From NCBI RefSeq assembly GCF_014650335.1, contig NZ_BMUT01000003.1:476549-540548 (forward strand): DNA of 64,000 bases. The letters are read 5' to 3'. The stretch is from Streptomyces hiroshimensis. Its GTDB lineage: Bacteria > Actinomycetota > Actinomycetes > Streptomycetales > Streptomycetaceae. This document shows, piece after piece, positions 9,427 through 18,080 of the stretch. The position numbers and the translations under genes are program-made. The stretch's first letter is position 1. Each line of letters starts with the position of its first letter. Under the pieces are notes generated by a model. It saw only the letters and a program-made list of their open reading frames with translations, searched no databases and had not been told where the DNA came from.

Positions 9427-9663
9427 GACTTACTCCCGATGAGTCGGTTGTCTCCGTCAAGAGATAGACCTGCGGATGTCCGCAGACCACTTCGCCACGA
9501 CGGAACCCGGCTTCGCCCATTGGGCGGATTCACCAGGAGGTCGCCTCGCTGGTGAATGACAAGGGACCTGTCCGTTGCGGAGGCGATTCACCGGGCTCCT
9601 CCGGACCGTGTCGAAACGCGCGGAGGTGCGGCCCCGGCCGTGGCCGGGGCGCGCGGAGGTGCC

Positions 9664-10152
9664 CTATGCCCCGCCTTCCGTGGTCCAGATCCGGCTGCGC
9701 AAATCCCTTCCGCGCAGCACCTGCACCCGCCAGGGCTCGATGCGCAACACGTGGTACTCCGGGTCCGTCGGTCCGCCGGACCAGTAGCGGCGGGGTTCGT
9801 AGCCGACCCCGGGAGGGCTGCCCTTGCGGTAGAGCTCCCACGCGCGGCGTTTGGTGGGCTCGTCCTCGACCCACCCGGAGACGCTGTCGATGAACACGGC
9901 GTTCTGCCGTGGACTCCAGTAGGAGCAGGTGGTGTGCGGATTGCTCGCCAGGTGCGCCGACTTCACCGGCGTCTTGTAGGCGGCGAGCCAGCCGACGGGC
10001 CGGCCGTCGACGACCTCCCAGACGGGCAGGAGCATGCGTGCCCGGGGACGTCCCTTCTTGTCTACGGTGATCATGGTCGCGTATGCGATGTCGCCGATGT
10101 ACTGGAAGAACTCGCTCTCCACGTCGGAGAAGGAACGCACTTTCAGTGCCAT
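9664..10152 (-). CDS. Pyridoxamine 5'-phosphate oxidase-like (split-barrel flavin/F420) protein
   Basis: 162 residues from ATG 10152. The IAYATMITVDKKGRPRARML segment, the AHLASNPHTTCSYWSP strand and the YHVLRIEPWRVQVL C-terminal strand fit the PNPOx-like split beta-barrel family, which bind FMN or F420. The start lies 25 bp after the stop of the MFS exporter on the same strand, so the two form an operon with the exporter first. Precise reaction unknown; such proteins often reduce or detoxify small molecules. Confidence 0.75.
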   Translation of the reverse strand: MALKVRSFSDVESEFFQYIGDIAYATMITVDKKGRPRARMLLPVWEVVDGRPVGWLAAYKTPVKSAHLASNPHTTCSYWSPRQNAVFIDSVSGWVEDEPTKRRAWELYRKGSPPGVGYEPRRYWSGGPTDPEYHVLRIEPWRVQVLRGRDLRSRIWTTEGGA

Positions 10153-10177
10153 GACGCCACTCCCGTCCCTGCGGAGC

Positions 10178-11665
10178 TCATCGCGCCGCCCCTGCCGTCT
10201 CGGCGCTTTCGGCGGCTGCCCGCGCGGCTCGCGGGGCTTCGCCATCCGTCCCACGGGGGCGACCACGGAGGCCGAACGCGCTGATGAGCGCGGCGAGGGC
10301 GGCCGCGACGAGCGGGACGAGCAGAGCGGCGTGGTAGCCGTCGAGCAGGGCCTTGGGGGATCCGCCGTCAGCGGTGGCCGCGACGTTGACGGCACTGACG
10401 GTGGACAGGCCGAGGGCGGCGCCGAACTGGAAGGACGTGTAGAGGAGACCTCCGGCGAGGCCCTGCTCCTCCTCGTCGATGTCCTCGGTGGCGACGATGG
10501 TGAGCGGGCCGTAAGCCAGGGAGAACGCCAAGCCGAGGGTGATGAAGCTGGGGAACATCGCCGCATACGTCCAATCGGCGCCGACCGGCAGGAACAGGGC
10601 GTACGACAGCACGGCCAGCACCAGGCCGCCGAAGATGACCCGGGCGTTGCCGAAGCGGTTGACGAGTTTCGGGGTGAGGGTGGGTGAGAGCGCGGCGTCG
10701 ATGCCGATCACCAGGAGCGCGAGGCTGGTCTGGACCGTGGACCAGCCACGCAGCTCCCGCAGGTACAGCACGGCGATGAACTGGAAGCCGAAGAAGCCGC
10801 CGGAGAAGAGCAGCGCGGCGAGGTTGGCGCGCACCAGGGAGCCGCTGCGGAAGATCCCCAGCCGTACGAGCGGGGCGGCCGCCCGGCGTTCGGTCAGTAC
10901 GAAGACGGTGAGGAGCGCGAAGCCTGCGGCGAGGGTGCCAAGCGTCTGCCCCATACCGGTGTGGGCGGCGCGTTCGACGGCGAGGACGAAGAGCACGATC
11001 GCACCGGTCACGGTGAGTGCCCCGAGCAGATCGACACGCCGGCCGACGCGGACGGGCCGCTCGGACTTGGGGATGAGGGCGAAGCCGGCGACCAGAATGA
11101 GGAACGACAGGGCTACGGGGGCGAAGAACACCCAGCGCCAGTCGCCCGAGGCCAGCAGTCCCCCGACGACCAGGCCGATGGAGAACCCTCCGGCCGCGAT
11201 GCCGGAGTAGACCAGGAGGGCCTTGTCGCGCTGCGGCCCCTCCGCGAAGCCGGTCGTGATGACGGACAGCCCGGCCGGAGTCATGAACGCGGCGGCGACC
11301 CCCGTGACGAGGCGGGCGACGATGAGCGTCGGTCCATCGTCGGCGAAGCCGCCCAGACCGGAGAAGAGCAGGAACACGGTGAGCCAGAACAGAAACATCT
11401 GCCGGCGGCCGAAGAGGTCCGCCGCTCGTCCGCCCAGCAGCATGAACCCGCCGTAACCCACGACGTACGCGCTCATCACCCACTGCAGCTCACCAGTGGA
11501 CAACCCCAGGTCAGCACGGATCGACGGCAGGGTCACATTGAGCATGGCCACATCGATGCCCTCCAGGAAGATCGCTCCGCACAGCACGAAGAGCACTCCC
11601 CAGGCGCGCCTGCTCAGACGGGCGGCGCCGGGCTCCGGCGGTGGTGACATGGACAGCGTGGACAC
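10178..11665 (-). CDS. MFS drug exporter, DHA2 (EmrB/QacA) family
   Basis: 495 residues with about 14 hydrophobic segments. Family marks: AIFLEGIDVAMLNVTLPSI in helix 1, ELQWVMSAYVVGYGGFML, the loop motif GGRAADLFGRRQMF, and motif C-like GPLTIV/GLVVGGLLA regions. Predicted inner-membrane proton-driven multidrug efflux pump. Divergent from an HxlR regulator across a 160-bp region, the classical arrangement for ligand-controlled efflux. The PNPOx-like gene follows 25 bp downstream. Confidence 0.88.
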   Translation of the reverse strand: MSTLSMSPPPEPGAARLSRRAWGVLFVLCGAIFLEGIDVAMLNVTLPSIRADLGLSTGELQWVMSAYVVGYGGFMLLGGRAADLFGRRQMFLFWLTVFLLFSGLGGFADDGPTLIVARLVTGVAAAFMTPAGLSVITTGFAEGPQRDKALLVYSGIAAGGFSIGLVVGGLLASGDWRWVFFAPVALSFLILVAGFALIPKSERPVRVGRRVDLLGALTVTGAIVLFVLAVERAAHTGMGQTLGTLAAGFALLTVFVLTERRAAAPLVRLGIFRSGSLVRANLAALLFSGGFFGFQFIAVLYLRELRGWSTVQTSLALLVIGIDAALSPTLTPKLVNRFGNARVIFGGLVLAVLSYALFLPVGADWTYAAMFPSFITLGLAFSLAYGPLTIVATEDIDEEEQGLAGGLLYTSFQFGAALGLSTVSAVNVAATADGGSPKALLDGYHAALLVPLVAAALAALISAFGLRGRPRGTDGEAPRAARAAAESAETAGAAR

Positions 11666-11824
11666 AGGACGGCTCCTCGAAACGAAGGGAAGGGAAGAGA
11701 AGAGAGGGGACGGGAATGAAGGGGAAGGGGAGAGAAGAGGGAACGAAGGCCTCGCATGCGGTTACCGAACCGCCTGTCAGTTCCCCCTTGTTACCGCCAC
11801 GATCCTGTTGCACCCTGGATGCCC
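11666..11824. promoter_or_regulatory. Divergent promoter region, MFS exporter / HxlR regulator
   Basis: 159 bp. About 11685-11750 is an almost uninterrupted purine tract on the plus strand (G/A runs with few C or T), which would form the leader of the exporter mRNA as a pyrimidine run. To its right is an inverted repeat CGGTT-ACCG-AACCG (11759-11772), and GTTACCG recurs at 11790-11796, plausible HxlR operator half-sites. Confidence 0.45.
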
Positions 11825-12277
11825 ATGGAAGAAGGCACTTTGAAGTCACCGAGTCACTGCACGGGAACCGATGACGACCAGGCCCGCCAGTGGGACACCC
11901 GAGAGGGCTGCGAGGTCCGTCAGATCCTCGACCGCGTGGCCGACAAGTGGTCGCTGCTCGTCATCGCCCTGCTCGACCGCCGCACCCTGCGCTTCACCGA
12001 ACTGCGGCGCGAGATCGACGGGATCAGCCAGCGCATGCTGACGGTGACACTGCGCCAGCTCGAGCGGGACGGGCTGGTGCGCCGCACGGTGCACCCCGTC
12101 GTCCCACCGCGCGTGGACTACCAGCTCACCCCGATGGGCGCGACGCTGCACGACACCATCCAGACACTCGTCACCTGGACCGAGGACCACCAGGACGAGG
12201 TCGCCGCCGCGCGCGCCGAGTACGACCAGCGCGAGGCCGAGGCCAAGAGCGTGCAGATGGCGACGGGCAGGGTCTGA
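11825..12277 (+). CDS. HxlR-family transcriptional regulator
   Basis: 150 residues from ATG 11825. Winged helix: CEVRQILDRVADKWSLLVI, LRFTELRREIDGISQRMLT as recognition region, LRQLERDGLVRRTVHP as wing and VDYQLTPMGATLHDTI. The Cys at about 29 is the position used for sensing in redox or electrophile-responsive relatives. ATG 11819 and TTG 11840 (with GAAGG before it) are alternative starts. The divergent DHA2 exporter is the likely target. Confidence 0.85.
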   Translation: MEEGTLKSPSHCTGTDDDQARQWDTREGCEVRQILDRVADKWSLLVIALLDRRTLRFTELRREIDGISQRMLTVTLRQLERDGLVRRTVHPVVPPRVDYQLTPMGATLHDTIQTLVTWTEDHQDEVAAARAEYDQREAEAKSVQMATGRV

Positions 12278-12302
12278 GCCGGGCCCGACCGTCCTCGCAG
12301 CC

Positions 12303-12375
12303 AGGGCGTGTCCGGCAAAGGTGATCGAACCAGGCCGCGTAGTCCTCCAACGGTCCCAGTGCAGCGGGAACGGGG
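12303..12375 (-). mobile_element. IS701-like transposase N-terminal scrap
   Basis: The minus strand reads PVPAALGPLEDYAAWFDHL, very close to the N-terminus typical of IS701-type transposases. The frame degenerates on both sides. It ends at GGGCGTGTCCGG (12304-12315), the same 12 bases found beside the IS1182-like remnant at 6786. A vestige only. Confidence 0.4.
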
Positions 12376-12517
12376 TGGGCGTTCGGCGCCGTACCCGGCG
12401 CCCGGCCCGGCCCGGTGGTGTGCCGGCAGAGTGACTCCGGCTCTGCCGCGTTCTGCACGGGCAGGGTTTCGGAGGCTCAATCGGCCGGACGCAACTTTTT
12501 CGCATTAAGCTGGACGT

Positions 12518-13096
12518 ATGAGTGCCCGAGCGACCACACGCCCCGGCGGGCGCAGCGCCCGCGTCCAGCAGTCCGTGCATCAGGCCGTCCGTGATCTGGA
12601 GGCGGAGGTGGGGCGGGACGCGCTGACCGTGCCACTGATCGCCGCCCGCGCGGGGGTGACGCCGTCCACCATCTACCGGCGCTGGGGGGACCTGCGGGAG
12701 CTGCTGTCCGATGTCGCCGTCGAGCGGCTGCGTCCCGACGGTCCGCCGGCCGACCATGGCAGCCTGCGGGCGGACCTGGAGGCGTGGGCGGTGCAGTTCG
12801 CGGAGGAGATGGCCTCGACGGCGGGGCGCACGTACATCCGCGACGCCCTGCTGGGCGACCCGGAGCAGGGCAATGCGCTTCGCTGCTCCGATTACGCCGC
12901 CGAGCAGTTGAAGGCCATCGGGGTGCGCGCGGCCGGGCGTGGGGAGGGCGTGCCCGATGTGGAGACCCTGCTGGACGTCCTCGTCGCCCCCCTCATGTAC
13001 CGCATTCTGTTCCGCCCCTCGGATCTGTCGGAGGCCTACACCGACGGGCTTGTGGCGTCGGCGCTCGGCCGGGGCGCCACCCCCTCCGGCAGCTAA
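12518..13096 (+). CDS. TetR-family repressor
   Basis: 192 residues. The N-terminal HTH is clear: LTVPLIAARAGVTPSTIYRRW (about residues 41-61) after an Arg-rich tail. The C-terminal half is helical and matches TetR ligand domains of the type ending in LDVLVAPLMYRILF. Codirectional with a broken MFS transporter whose promoter carries matching inverted repeats, so the natural reading is repression of that transporter and perhaps of the hydrolase genes behind it. Confidence 0.88.
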   Translation: MSARATTRPGGRSARVQQSVHQAVRDLEAEVGRDALTVPLIAARAGVTPSTIYRRWGDLRELLSDVAVERLRPDGPPADHGSLRADLEAWAVQFAEEMASTAGRTYIRDALLGDPEQGNALRCSDYAAEQLKAIGVRAAGRGEGVPDVETLLDVLVAPLMYRILFRPSDLSEAYTDGLVASALGRGATPSGS

Positions 13097-13179
13097 AAGC
13101 TAAAAGTTTGCGTTTTGGGGCGCGCGGGGCCTAATATCTCTAACGCAAAGCGTTTGCCTTTAGGCATGAGAGGTTCCCC
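13097..13179 (+). promoter_or_regulatory. Promoter with TetR-type operator for the MFS cassette
   Basis: TTTGCGTT at 13107-13114 is the exact reverse complement of AACGCAAA at 13142-13149. The latter is also half of AACGC-AAA-GCGTT (13142-13154). A -10-like TAATAT lies at 13132-13137 with a -35-like TTGCGT at 13108 (18-bp spacing). Binding at the repeats would cover both the -35 and the transcription start. GAGAGG precedes the GTG at 13180. Confidence 0.55.
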
Positions 13180-14400
13180 GTGCTCAGCGTCCTGGCCCCG
13201 CCGTCCCCGTCCCGCCGCCTGCCCGTTCTGGGCCGCCGCAGCGCCTTCCCCCTCCACGCCTCCATCCTGGTCGCCCTGCTGGCCGCCTCCAGCGCGCCGA
13301 CCCCCCTCTACGCCCTCTACCAGGCCGAATGACACTTATCGGCACTGACCGTCACCGTCGTGTTCAGCGCCTACGCACTCACCCTGCTCGGCGCCCTGCT
13401 GACGGCGGGCACTCTCTCGGACCACCTCGGCCGGCGCCCCGTCCTGATCGGTGCGCTGCTCGCGGAGGCCGCCGCGATGGCCGTCTTCGCCACCGCCCAG
13501 GGCGTTGCGGCGCTGATCGCCGCCCGGATCCTGCAAGGCCTGGCCACCGGCGTCGCCACCAGCGCCGCCGGAGCCGCCCTGCTCGACTTCGAGGACCCCG
13601 GCCGCCCAGGACGGGCGACGCTCGCCAACGGCATCACCCCCGTGGCCGGCATGGCGGCCGGCGTCCTGGCCTCCACCGCCCTCGTGCAGTACGCCCCCAC
13701 TCCCACCCGCACCGTCTACCTCCTGCTGCTCCCGCTGTTCACCGCGCAGGCGGCCGCGGTGCTGCTCACCACCGAGACCGCACACCCCCATTCCGGCGCG
13801 TGGCGCTCCCTGCGTCCCGGCATCGCCGTCGCCCCTGCCTCCCGCCCGTCCATGAGACTGCTCGCCCCCGGCGTCGTCGCCGCCTGGGCGCTGGGCGGCT
13901 TCTACTCCTCCCTCGGTCCCTCGCTCGCCCGGCTCATCGCCCCGCACACGTCCCGCGCCACCGGCGGCCTGGTCTTCTTCACCCTGACGGCCGCAGCCGG
14001 CCTCGCCGTCCTGGCCGCGCGGTCCCTGTCCGCCCGCACGGCGAGCTCCGTCGGCGCTGCGGTCCTGATCCCAGGGGCCCTGCTGACCCTGAGCGCGCCC
14101 CACCTGCACAGCCTGCCCACCCTGTTCGCCGGCACCGTCCTCGCGGGCACCGGCTTCGGCGCCGTCACCCAGGGCGCCCTGCGCCTGCTGCTGGCCCCGG
14201 CCGCCCCGGACGAACGCGCCGGCACCCTCGCCGCCTACTACGTCCTCAGCTATCTGGCCATGATCATCCCCGCCGTCCTCGCCGGCCTCCTGACCAACCT
14301 CTACGGCCTGCAAACCGCCGTCTTCCTCTACGCCGCGACGGTCATCCTGCTGACCCTGACCGGCCTCGTCCGCTCCGTGCGGCAGCCGACCACCGGCTGA
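13180..14400 (+). pseudogene. MFS transporter interrupted by an in-frame TGA at codon 51
   Basis: Read from GTG 13180, the first 50 codons encode a normal MFS start ending in YALYQAE, then TGA (13330-13332), then HLSALTVTVVFSAYALTLL in the same frame to 14400. In relatives this position is a conserved Trp (codon TGG), so one G-to-A change explains the stop. The rest is intact: GRRPVLIGALLAEAAAM loop after helix 2 and about 11 further helices, 406 residues in all had it been read through. Re-initiation at GTG 13360 would lose helix 1. Either a recent pseudogene or a sequence error. Confidence 0.75.
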
Positions 14401-14425
14401 CCGGATCCTGCCGTCCCACACCGCA

Positions 14426-14481
14426 CCGCACCATCCGAACCGCACCATCCGAACCGCCCCATCCGAACCGCCCCATCCGAA
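14426..14481 (+). repeat. Four tandem 14-bp repeats
   Basis: Units start at 14426, 14440, 14454 and 14468. Two read CCGCACCATCCGAA and two read CCGCCCCATCCGAA. They end directly before the AAAGGA ribosome binding site of the MBL-hydrolase gene, so they sit in its leader. Could be a replication-slippage array or a repeated protein-binding site. Confidence 0.85.
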
Positions 14482-14491
14482 AGGACCACCG

Positions 14492-15424
14492 GTGAGCACC
14501 ACCACGCCCCGTCAGGCCACTTCACACGCACGCATGGGATGGGGCCTCGGCGACATCGCCGTACGCCGTGTCGACGAGATCGAACTGCCGCGCCAGACCG
14601 GACCCTGGCTGCTGCCGGACGCCACCAAAGAGGTGCTGGACGAGGCGTCGTGGCTGCGCCCGGACTTCGCCGACGCCGACGTCCCCCGTCTGGCGAGCCA
14701 CAGCTTCGCGGTGGAGGCGGGCGGGCTGCGGATCGTCGTGGACACCGGCATCGGCAACGCCAAGCCGCGCGCCAACCCGGCCTGGAACGGACTCGACACC
14801 GACTTCCTGCAGCGCCTGGCGGCGGCCGGCTTCCCGCCCGAGTCCGTGGACCTCGTGATCACCACGCACCTGCACACCGACCACGTCGGCTGGAACACCC
14901 GCCTCTCCGGTGACGACTGGGTTCCCACCTTCCCCAACGCCCGCTACCTCACCAGCCGCACCGAATGGGACCACTGGGCCACCACAGACCTGGACGAGGC
15001 CCGACGCCAGATGTTCCGCGACTCCGTCACCCCCGTACGCGACGCCGGACAGTACGACCTCGTGGACGTGCCCGAGCAGGGGCACGAGGTCGCGCCGGGC
15101 GTCCTGCTCATCCCTGCCCCGGGCCACACCCCGGGACAGGTCGCCGTCGAACTGCGCGGCAGCGACCGCCACGCGCTCATCACCGGCGACAGCATCCATC
15201 ACCCCGTGCAGCTCTCCCACCCCCACGTGCACAGCTGTGTCGACATCGACCCCGCCCAGGCCATCCGCACCCGCGCCCGGCTGCTCGACACCCTGGCGGA
15301 CACCGACGCGCTGCTCCTGGGCACCCACTTCCCGCAGCCCACGGCCGGCACCGTCCGCCGGGAGAACGGCCGTTACCGGCTGCTCGCCGAGCACGCCGCC
15401 GAGATCCCGGCCACCGCGGCCTGA
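14492..15424 (+). CDS. MBL-fold metallo-hydrolase
   Basis: 310 residues. The zinc-binding signature HLHTDHVGW is preceded by a VDLVITT strand; the third His ligand is in LIPAPGHTPGQ, the bridging Asp in LITGDSIHHPV and the last His in LLGTHFPQP. This is the full ligand set of glyoxalase-II/lactonase-like hydrolases. GTG 14492 is preceded by AAAGGA at 6 bases. The gene lies between the MFS transporter and an amidase pair, suggesting successive hydrolysis of one imported compound. Substrate unknown. Confidence 0.87.
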   Translation: MSTTTPRQATSHARMGWGLGDIAVRRVDEIELPRQTGPWLLPDATKEVLDEASWLRPDFADADVPRLASHSFAVEAGGLRIVVDTGIGNAKPRANPAWNGLDTDFLQRLAAAGFPPESVDLVITTHLHTDHVGWNTRLSGDDWVPTFPNARYLTSRTEWDHWATTDLDEARRQMFRDSVTPVRDAGQYDLVDVPEQGHEVAPGVLLIPAPGHTPGQVAVELRGSDRHALITGDSIHHPVQLSHPHVHSCVDIDPAQAIRTRARLLDTLADTDALLLGTHFPQPTAGTVRRENGRYRLLAEHAAEIPATAA

Positions 15425-15546
15425 CCGCGCAACCGGCCGCACCCGCACAGGCCGCCGCGGCGTCCTCAGCTGCCCACCCGAAACCTCCGCCTTCAGAGTG
15501 CCGACCACACCACCGCCCCAACCCCCCACCGACAGGAAGAACATCC

Positions 15547-15756
15547 ATGTCCGCCGCCGAACTCACACCGCCCGAGGCCGCCCGCTGGGCCGCCCGCGCC
15601 GGACTCGACCTGCCCGCCGAGCGCCACGCCGCGGTCGCCGCGGTCGCCAACCACATCCACAGCGTCGTCTCGGTCCTGCGTGAGCTGGACTTCGCGGACG
15701 TCCCGCCCGCCGCCGCCTACCACCCCGTACAGGAGAAGCACGATGCAGCCGTATGA
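15547..15756 (+). CDS. AtzG-like (DUF4089/GatC-like) amidase partner
   Basis: 69 residues. Two helices: a TPPEAARWAARAGLDLP segment, then VANHIHSVVSVLREL, then the DVPPAAAYHP tail. This matches the small AtzG/GatC-like proteins that bind and stabilise amidases such as AtzE. The reading frame overlaps the amidase start by 14 bp (amidase ATG 15743), with its AGGAG inside this gene, so the two are translationally coupled and probably form a heteromer. Confidence 0.7.
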   Translation: MSAAELTPPEAARWAARAGLDLPAERHAAVAAVANHIHSVVSVLRELDFADVPPAAAYHPVQEKHDAAV

Positions 15757-17134
15757 GCTGTCCCTCGCCGCTGCCGCGGACGCGATACGGGACCGGCGAC
15801 TGTCCCCCGTCGAACTGGTCGACTCGGTCCTCGACCGGATCGAGAAGGCGGAGCCGCACCTCGGCGCCTACGTCACGGTCGCCGCGGAGCAGGCGCGCCG
15901 GACCGCACGCGAAGCCGAACACGAAGCGGTGCACGGCCGCTACCGGGGACCGCTGCACGGCATCCCGATGGGACTCAAGGACCTCATCGATGTCGACGGG
16001 ATGGCCACCACGGCCAGCTCCCGGGTCCGTGCCGGCCACCGCGCCGCAGCGGACAGCACCGTCGCCGCACGACTGAGCACAGCCGGCGCGATTCTGCTCG
16101 GCAAGACCCACACCCACGAATTCGCGTTCGGCCTGACCACCCCTCAGACCCGCAACGCCTGGGACACCGGCCGGGTCGCCGGCGGCTCCAGCGGCGGCTC
16201 CGCGGTCGCCGTGGCGTCGGGCACCGCGACCTTCGCCCTGGGCACCGACACCGGCGGGTCGATCCGGGTGCCCGCCGCGCTCAACGGCGTCGTCGGCCTC
16301 AAGCCGACCTACGGTCTCGTCCCCCGCCACGGCGTCACCTCCCTGTCCTGGTCACTGGACCACGTCGGCCCGATCACCCGCACCGTCGAGGACGCGGCCC
16401 TGGTCCTGACCGCGCTGGCCGGACACGACCCGCGCGACCCCGCCTCGCTCGCTGTGCCCACCGTGGACTACCGGCCCGGTGCCGGCACCGACCTGACAGG
16501 GCTGCGCATCGGTCTGCCGCGCACCTACTACTTCGACCACGTCCACCCGCAGGTGGAAACCGCCGTCCGGCACGCCATCGGGCAGCTGGAAGCCCTGGGC
16601 GCCCAGCTCGTCGAGGTCGACATCCCGATGACCCGCTACATCCAGGCCACCCAGTGGGGCCTGATGGTGCCGGAGGCCGGCGCCTACCACGAAGGCAGCC
16701 TGCGCACCGTCCCCGGCCTGTACGAGGAGGACGTCCGCATCCTCCTGGAGGCAAGCGAGTTGATGAGCGCCGGCGACTACGTGCGCGCTCAGCGCTCCCG
16801 CACGCTCATGCGCGCGGAGTGGGCACGGATGCTGGAGGACGTCGACGTGATCGTCGCCCCGAGCGTCCCGATGCCGGCAGTCGGGGCCGGCCAGGAGACG
16901 GTGACCTGGCCCGACGGCACGGTCGAGAGCGTCTCCGACGCCTACGTACGCCTGAGCTCCCCCGCCAACATCACCGGAGTCCCCGCCCTGACCGTTCCGG
17001 TCGGCCACGACGCGGCGGGCATGCCCATCGGCATGCAACTGCTGGGCCGCCCCCTCGGTGAGCCCACACTCCTACGGGTCGGCCACGCCTACGAGCAGAC
17101 ACAGCCCGCCCGGGCTCTCGCCACGGCGGCCTGA
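15743..17134 (+). CDS. Amidase-signature hydrolase (AtzE/GatA-like)
   Basis: 463 residues from ATG 15743 (AGGAG 7 bases upstream). The Ser-cisSer-Lys triad is complete: Lys79 in PMGLKDLID, cis-Ser at 149/150 in GGSSGGSA, and nucleophile Ser173 in GTDTGGSIR. Length and order are normal for the family. Cytoplasmic C-N hydrolase. With the AtzG-like partner and upstream MBL hydrolase it forms a small catabolic operon behind a TetR/MFS pair. Substrate cannot be read from sequence; a cyclic amide or ureide opened by the MBL enzyme is one guess. Confidence 0.9.
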   Translation: MQPYELSLAAAADAIRDRRLSPVELVDSVLDRIEKAEPHLGAYVTVAAEQARRTAREAEHEAVHGRYRGPLHGIPMGLKDLIDVDGMATTASSRVRAGHRAAADSTVAARLSTAGAILLGKTHTHEFAFGLTTPQTRNAWDTGRVAGGSSGGSAVAVASGTATFALGTDTGGSIRVPAALNGVVGLKPTYGLVPRHGVTSLSWSLDHVGPITRTVEDAALVLTALAGHDPRDPASLAVPTVDYRPGAGTDLTGLRIGLPRTYYFDHVHPQVETAVRHAIGQLEALGAQLVEVDIPMTRYIQATQWGLMVPEAGAYHEGSLRTVPGLYEEDVRILLEASELMSAGDYVRAQRSRTLMRAEWARMLEDVDVIVAPSVPMPAVGAGQETVTWPDGTVESVSDAYVRLSSPANITGVPALTVPVGHDAAGMPIGMQLLGRPLGEPTLLRVGHAYEQTQPARALATAA

Positions 17135-17282
17135 TCTCACCCAGGAGCGGACCACCCCCTACCCGCACATCGGCGACCCCGACTCCTGGGCCCTGTACAA
17201 ACGGAGGAGGGTGTAGCTCTTCCTGACTGACGAGCCACACCCGCTCTCCGGCCCTAGTGTGTCGAGCTGCCTGAGCGAGATC

Positions 17283-17702
17283 ATGGATGATCGAGCGATG
17301 TTGGTTCGTGTGGAGCGTGCGGAAAAAACGCAGGCGGTCTCACTGCCGCAGACGGCAGTACGGGTTCACTCGGCGATCGGGACCGCGGTGGTGAGCTGGC
17401 ACGGTGACCCGGACGAGACGGACGGCCAACACCATGTCGAGTGGACCGTGGACGAAGATCTCCACTGGGGAGAGAACATTCGGCTCTCTGCCCTTGCCGA
17501 ACCGTGGCTCGGGCAGGACGGCAACCACGTCATCCTGCGGGGCCGGATCAATGTCTCCGAGGCTGACATCGCAGTCCTTGAGGTAGAGGGCTCGCTGATC
17601 ATGTTCGGCCTCGCCGCACCGCTTCCGGAAGGCATCGCCGCCCCATGGGTGGAGATCCGCGTCGCAGCGGCCGGCGTTTCTCTCTATCCGGTCCAGCTCT
17701 GA
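17283..17702 (+). CDS. Hypothetical protein
   Basis: 139 residues from ATG 17283, chosen because GAGCGAGATC precedes it; GTG 17259 is an alternative. No family recognised. It contains beta-type stretches (VRVHSAIGTAVVSWHG, HHVEWTVDEDLHWG) and two Trp in one short region. No signal peptide or membrane helix. The gene stands alone after the amidase operon. Confidence 0.5.
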   Translation: MDDRAMLVRVERAEKTQAVSLPQTAVRVHSAIGTAVVSWHGDPDETDGQHHVEWTVDEDLHWGENIRLSALAEPWLGQDGNHVILRGRINVSEADIAVLEVEGSLIMFGLAAPLPEGIAAPWVEIRVAAAGVSLYPVQL

Positions 17703-17730
17703 CTGAGTATTTCATCCCGGTTTGAAGTGA

Positions 17731-18021
17731 ACCATTGGCCACGGAAGCCGGGCCGGCGGCCTGCTGTCCAACTTCGGAAGCAGGAACGCCGCCACGCACT
17801 CCAACCAGTGCGGCTCCAGCAGGGTCGGCCTGCTCAACGACCAGACGTGCGTAACCCGGCGCGACACCCACCACCACGGCAAGGACCGTCAGGTGACGGG
17901 CCCGAGCGGCGGCCTGCTCGCCAACATCGACTCCCGCAACGCCTCCGGGTCCAGCAACAACTGTGGGACGGACACCGTCGGAATCCTCAACCACACCACT
18001 TGCGTCACCGAAGAGAAGTAA
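17731..18021 (+). pseudogene. Two-repeat Cys-pair (chaplin-like) protein lacking its 5' end
   Basis: The frame encodes two similar units: SGGLLSNFGSRN-like followed by a Cys-Gly-x3-Val-Gly-Leu-Leu-Asn-x3-Cys core, then GGLLANIDSRNAS with CGTDTVGILNHTTCV. The Cys pair spaced around Gly-Leu-Leu-Asn recalls chaplin-type surface proteins, but the match is partial. A TGA at 17728-17730 blocks the frame, and no ATG/GTG/TTG with a signal peptide exists upstream, so the export signal has been lost. The end has a normal TAA and a strong hairpin follows. Confidence 0.45.
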
Positions 18022-18080
18022 GGACGCGGGCGAGCCATGCTCGAGACTGCGGCTTCATCCTCTGACACTGCAGTCCACCG

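Noticed and set aside
13330..13332. TGA read as selenocysteine or suppressed
   Set aside because: No selenocysteine insertion context, and the expected residue is Trp; a simple TGG-to-TGA mutation or sequence error is more likely.
17135..17282. A transposase tail encoded behind the amidase (WALYKRRR-like end)
   Set aside because: Only about 25 residues look protein-like and I cannot tie them to a family.
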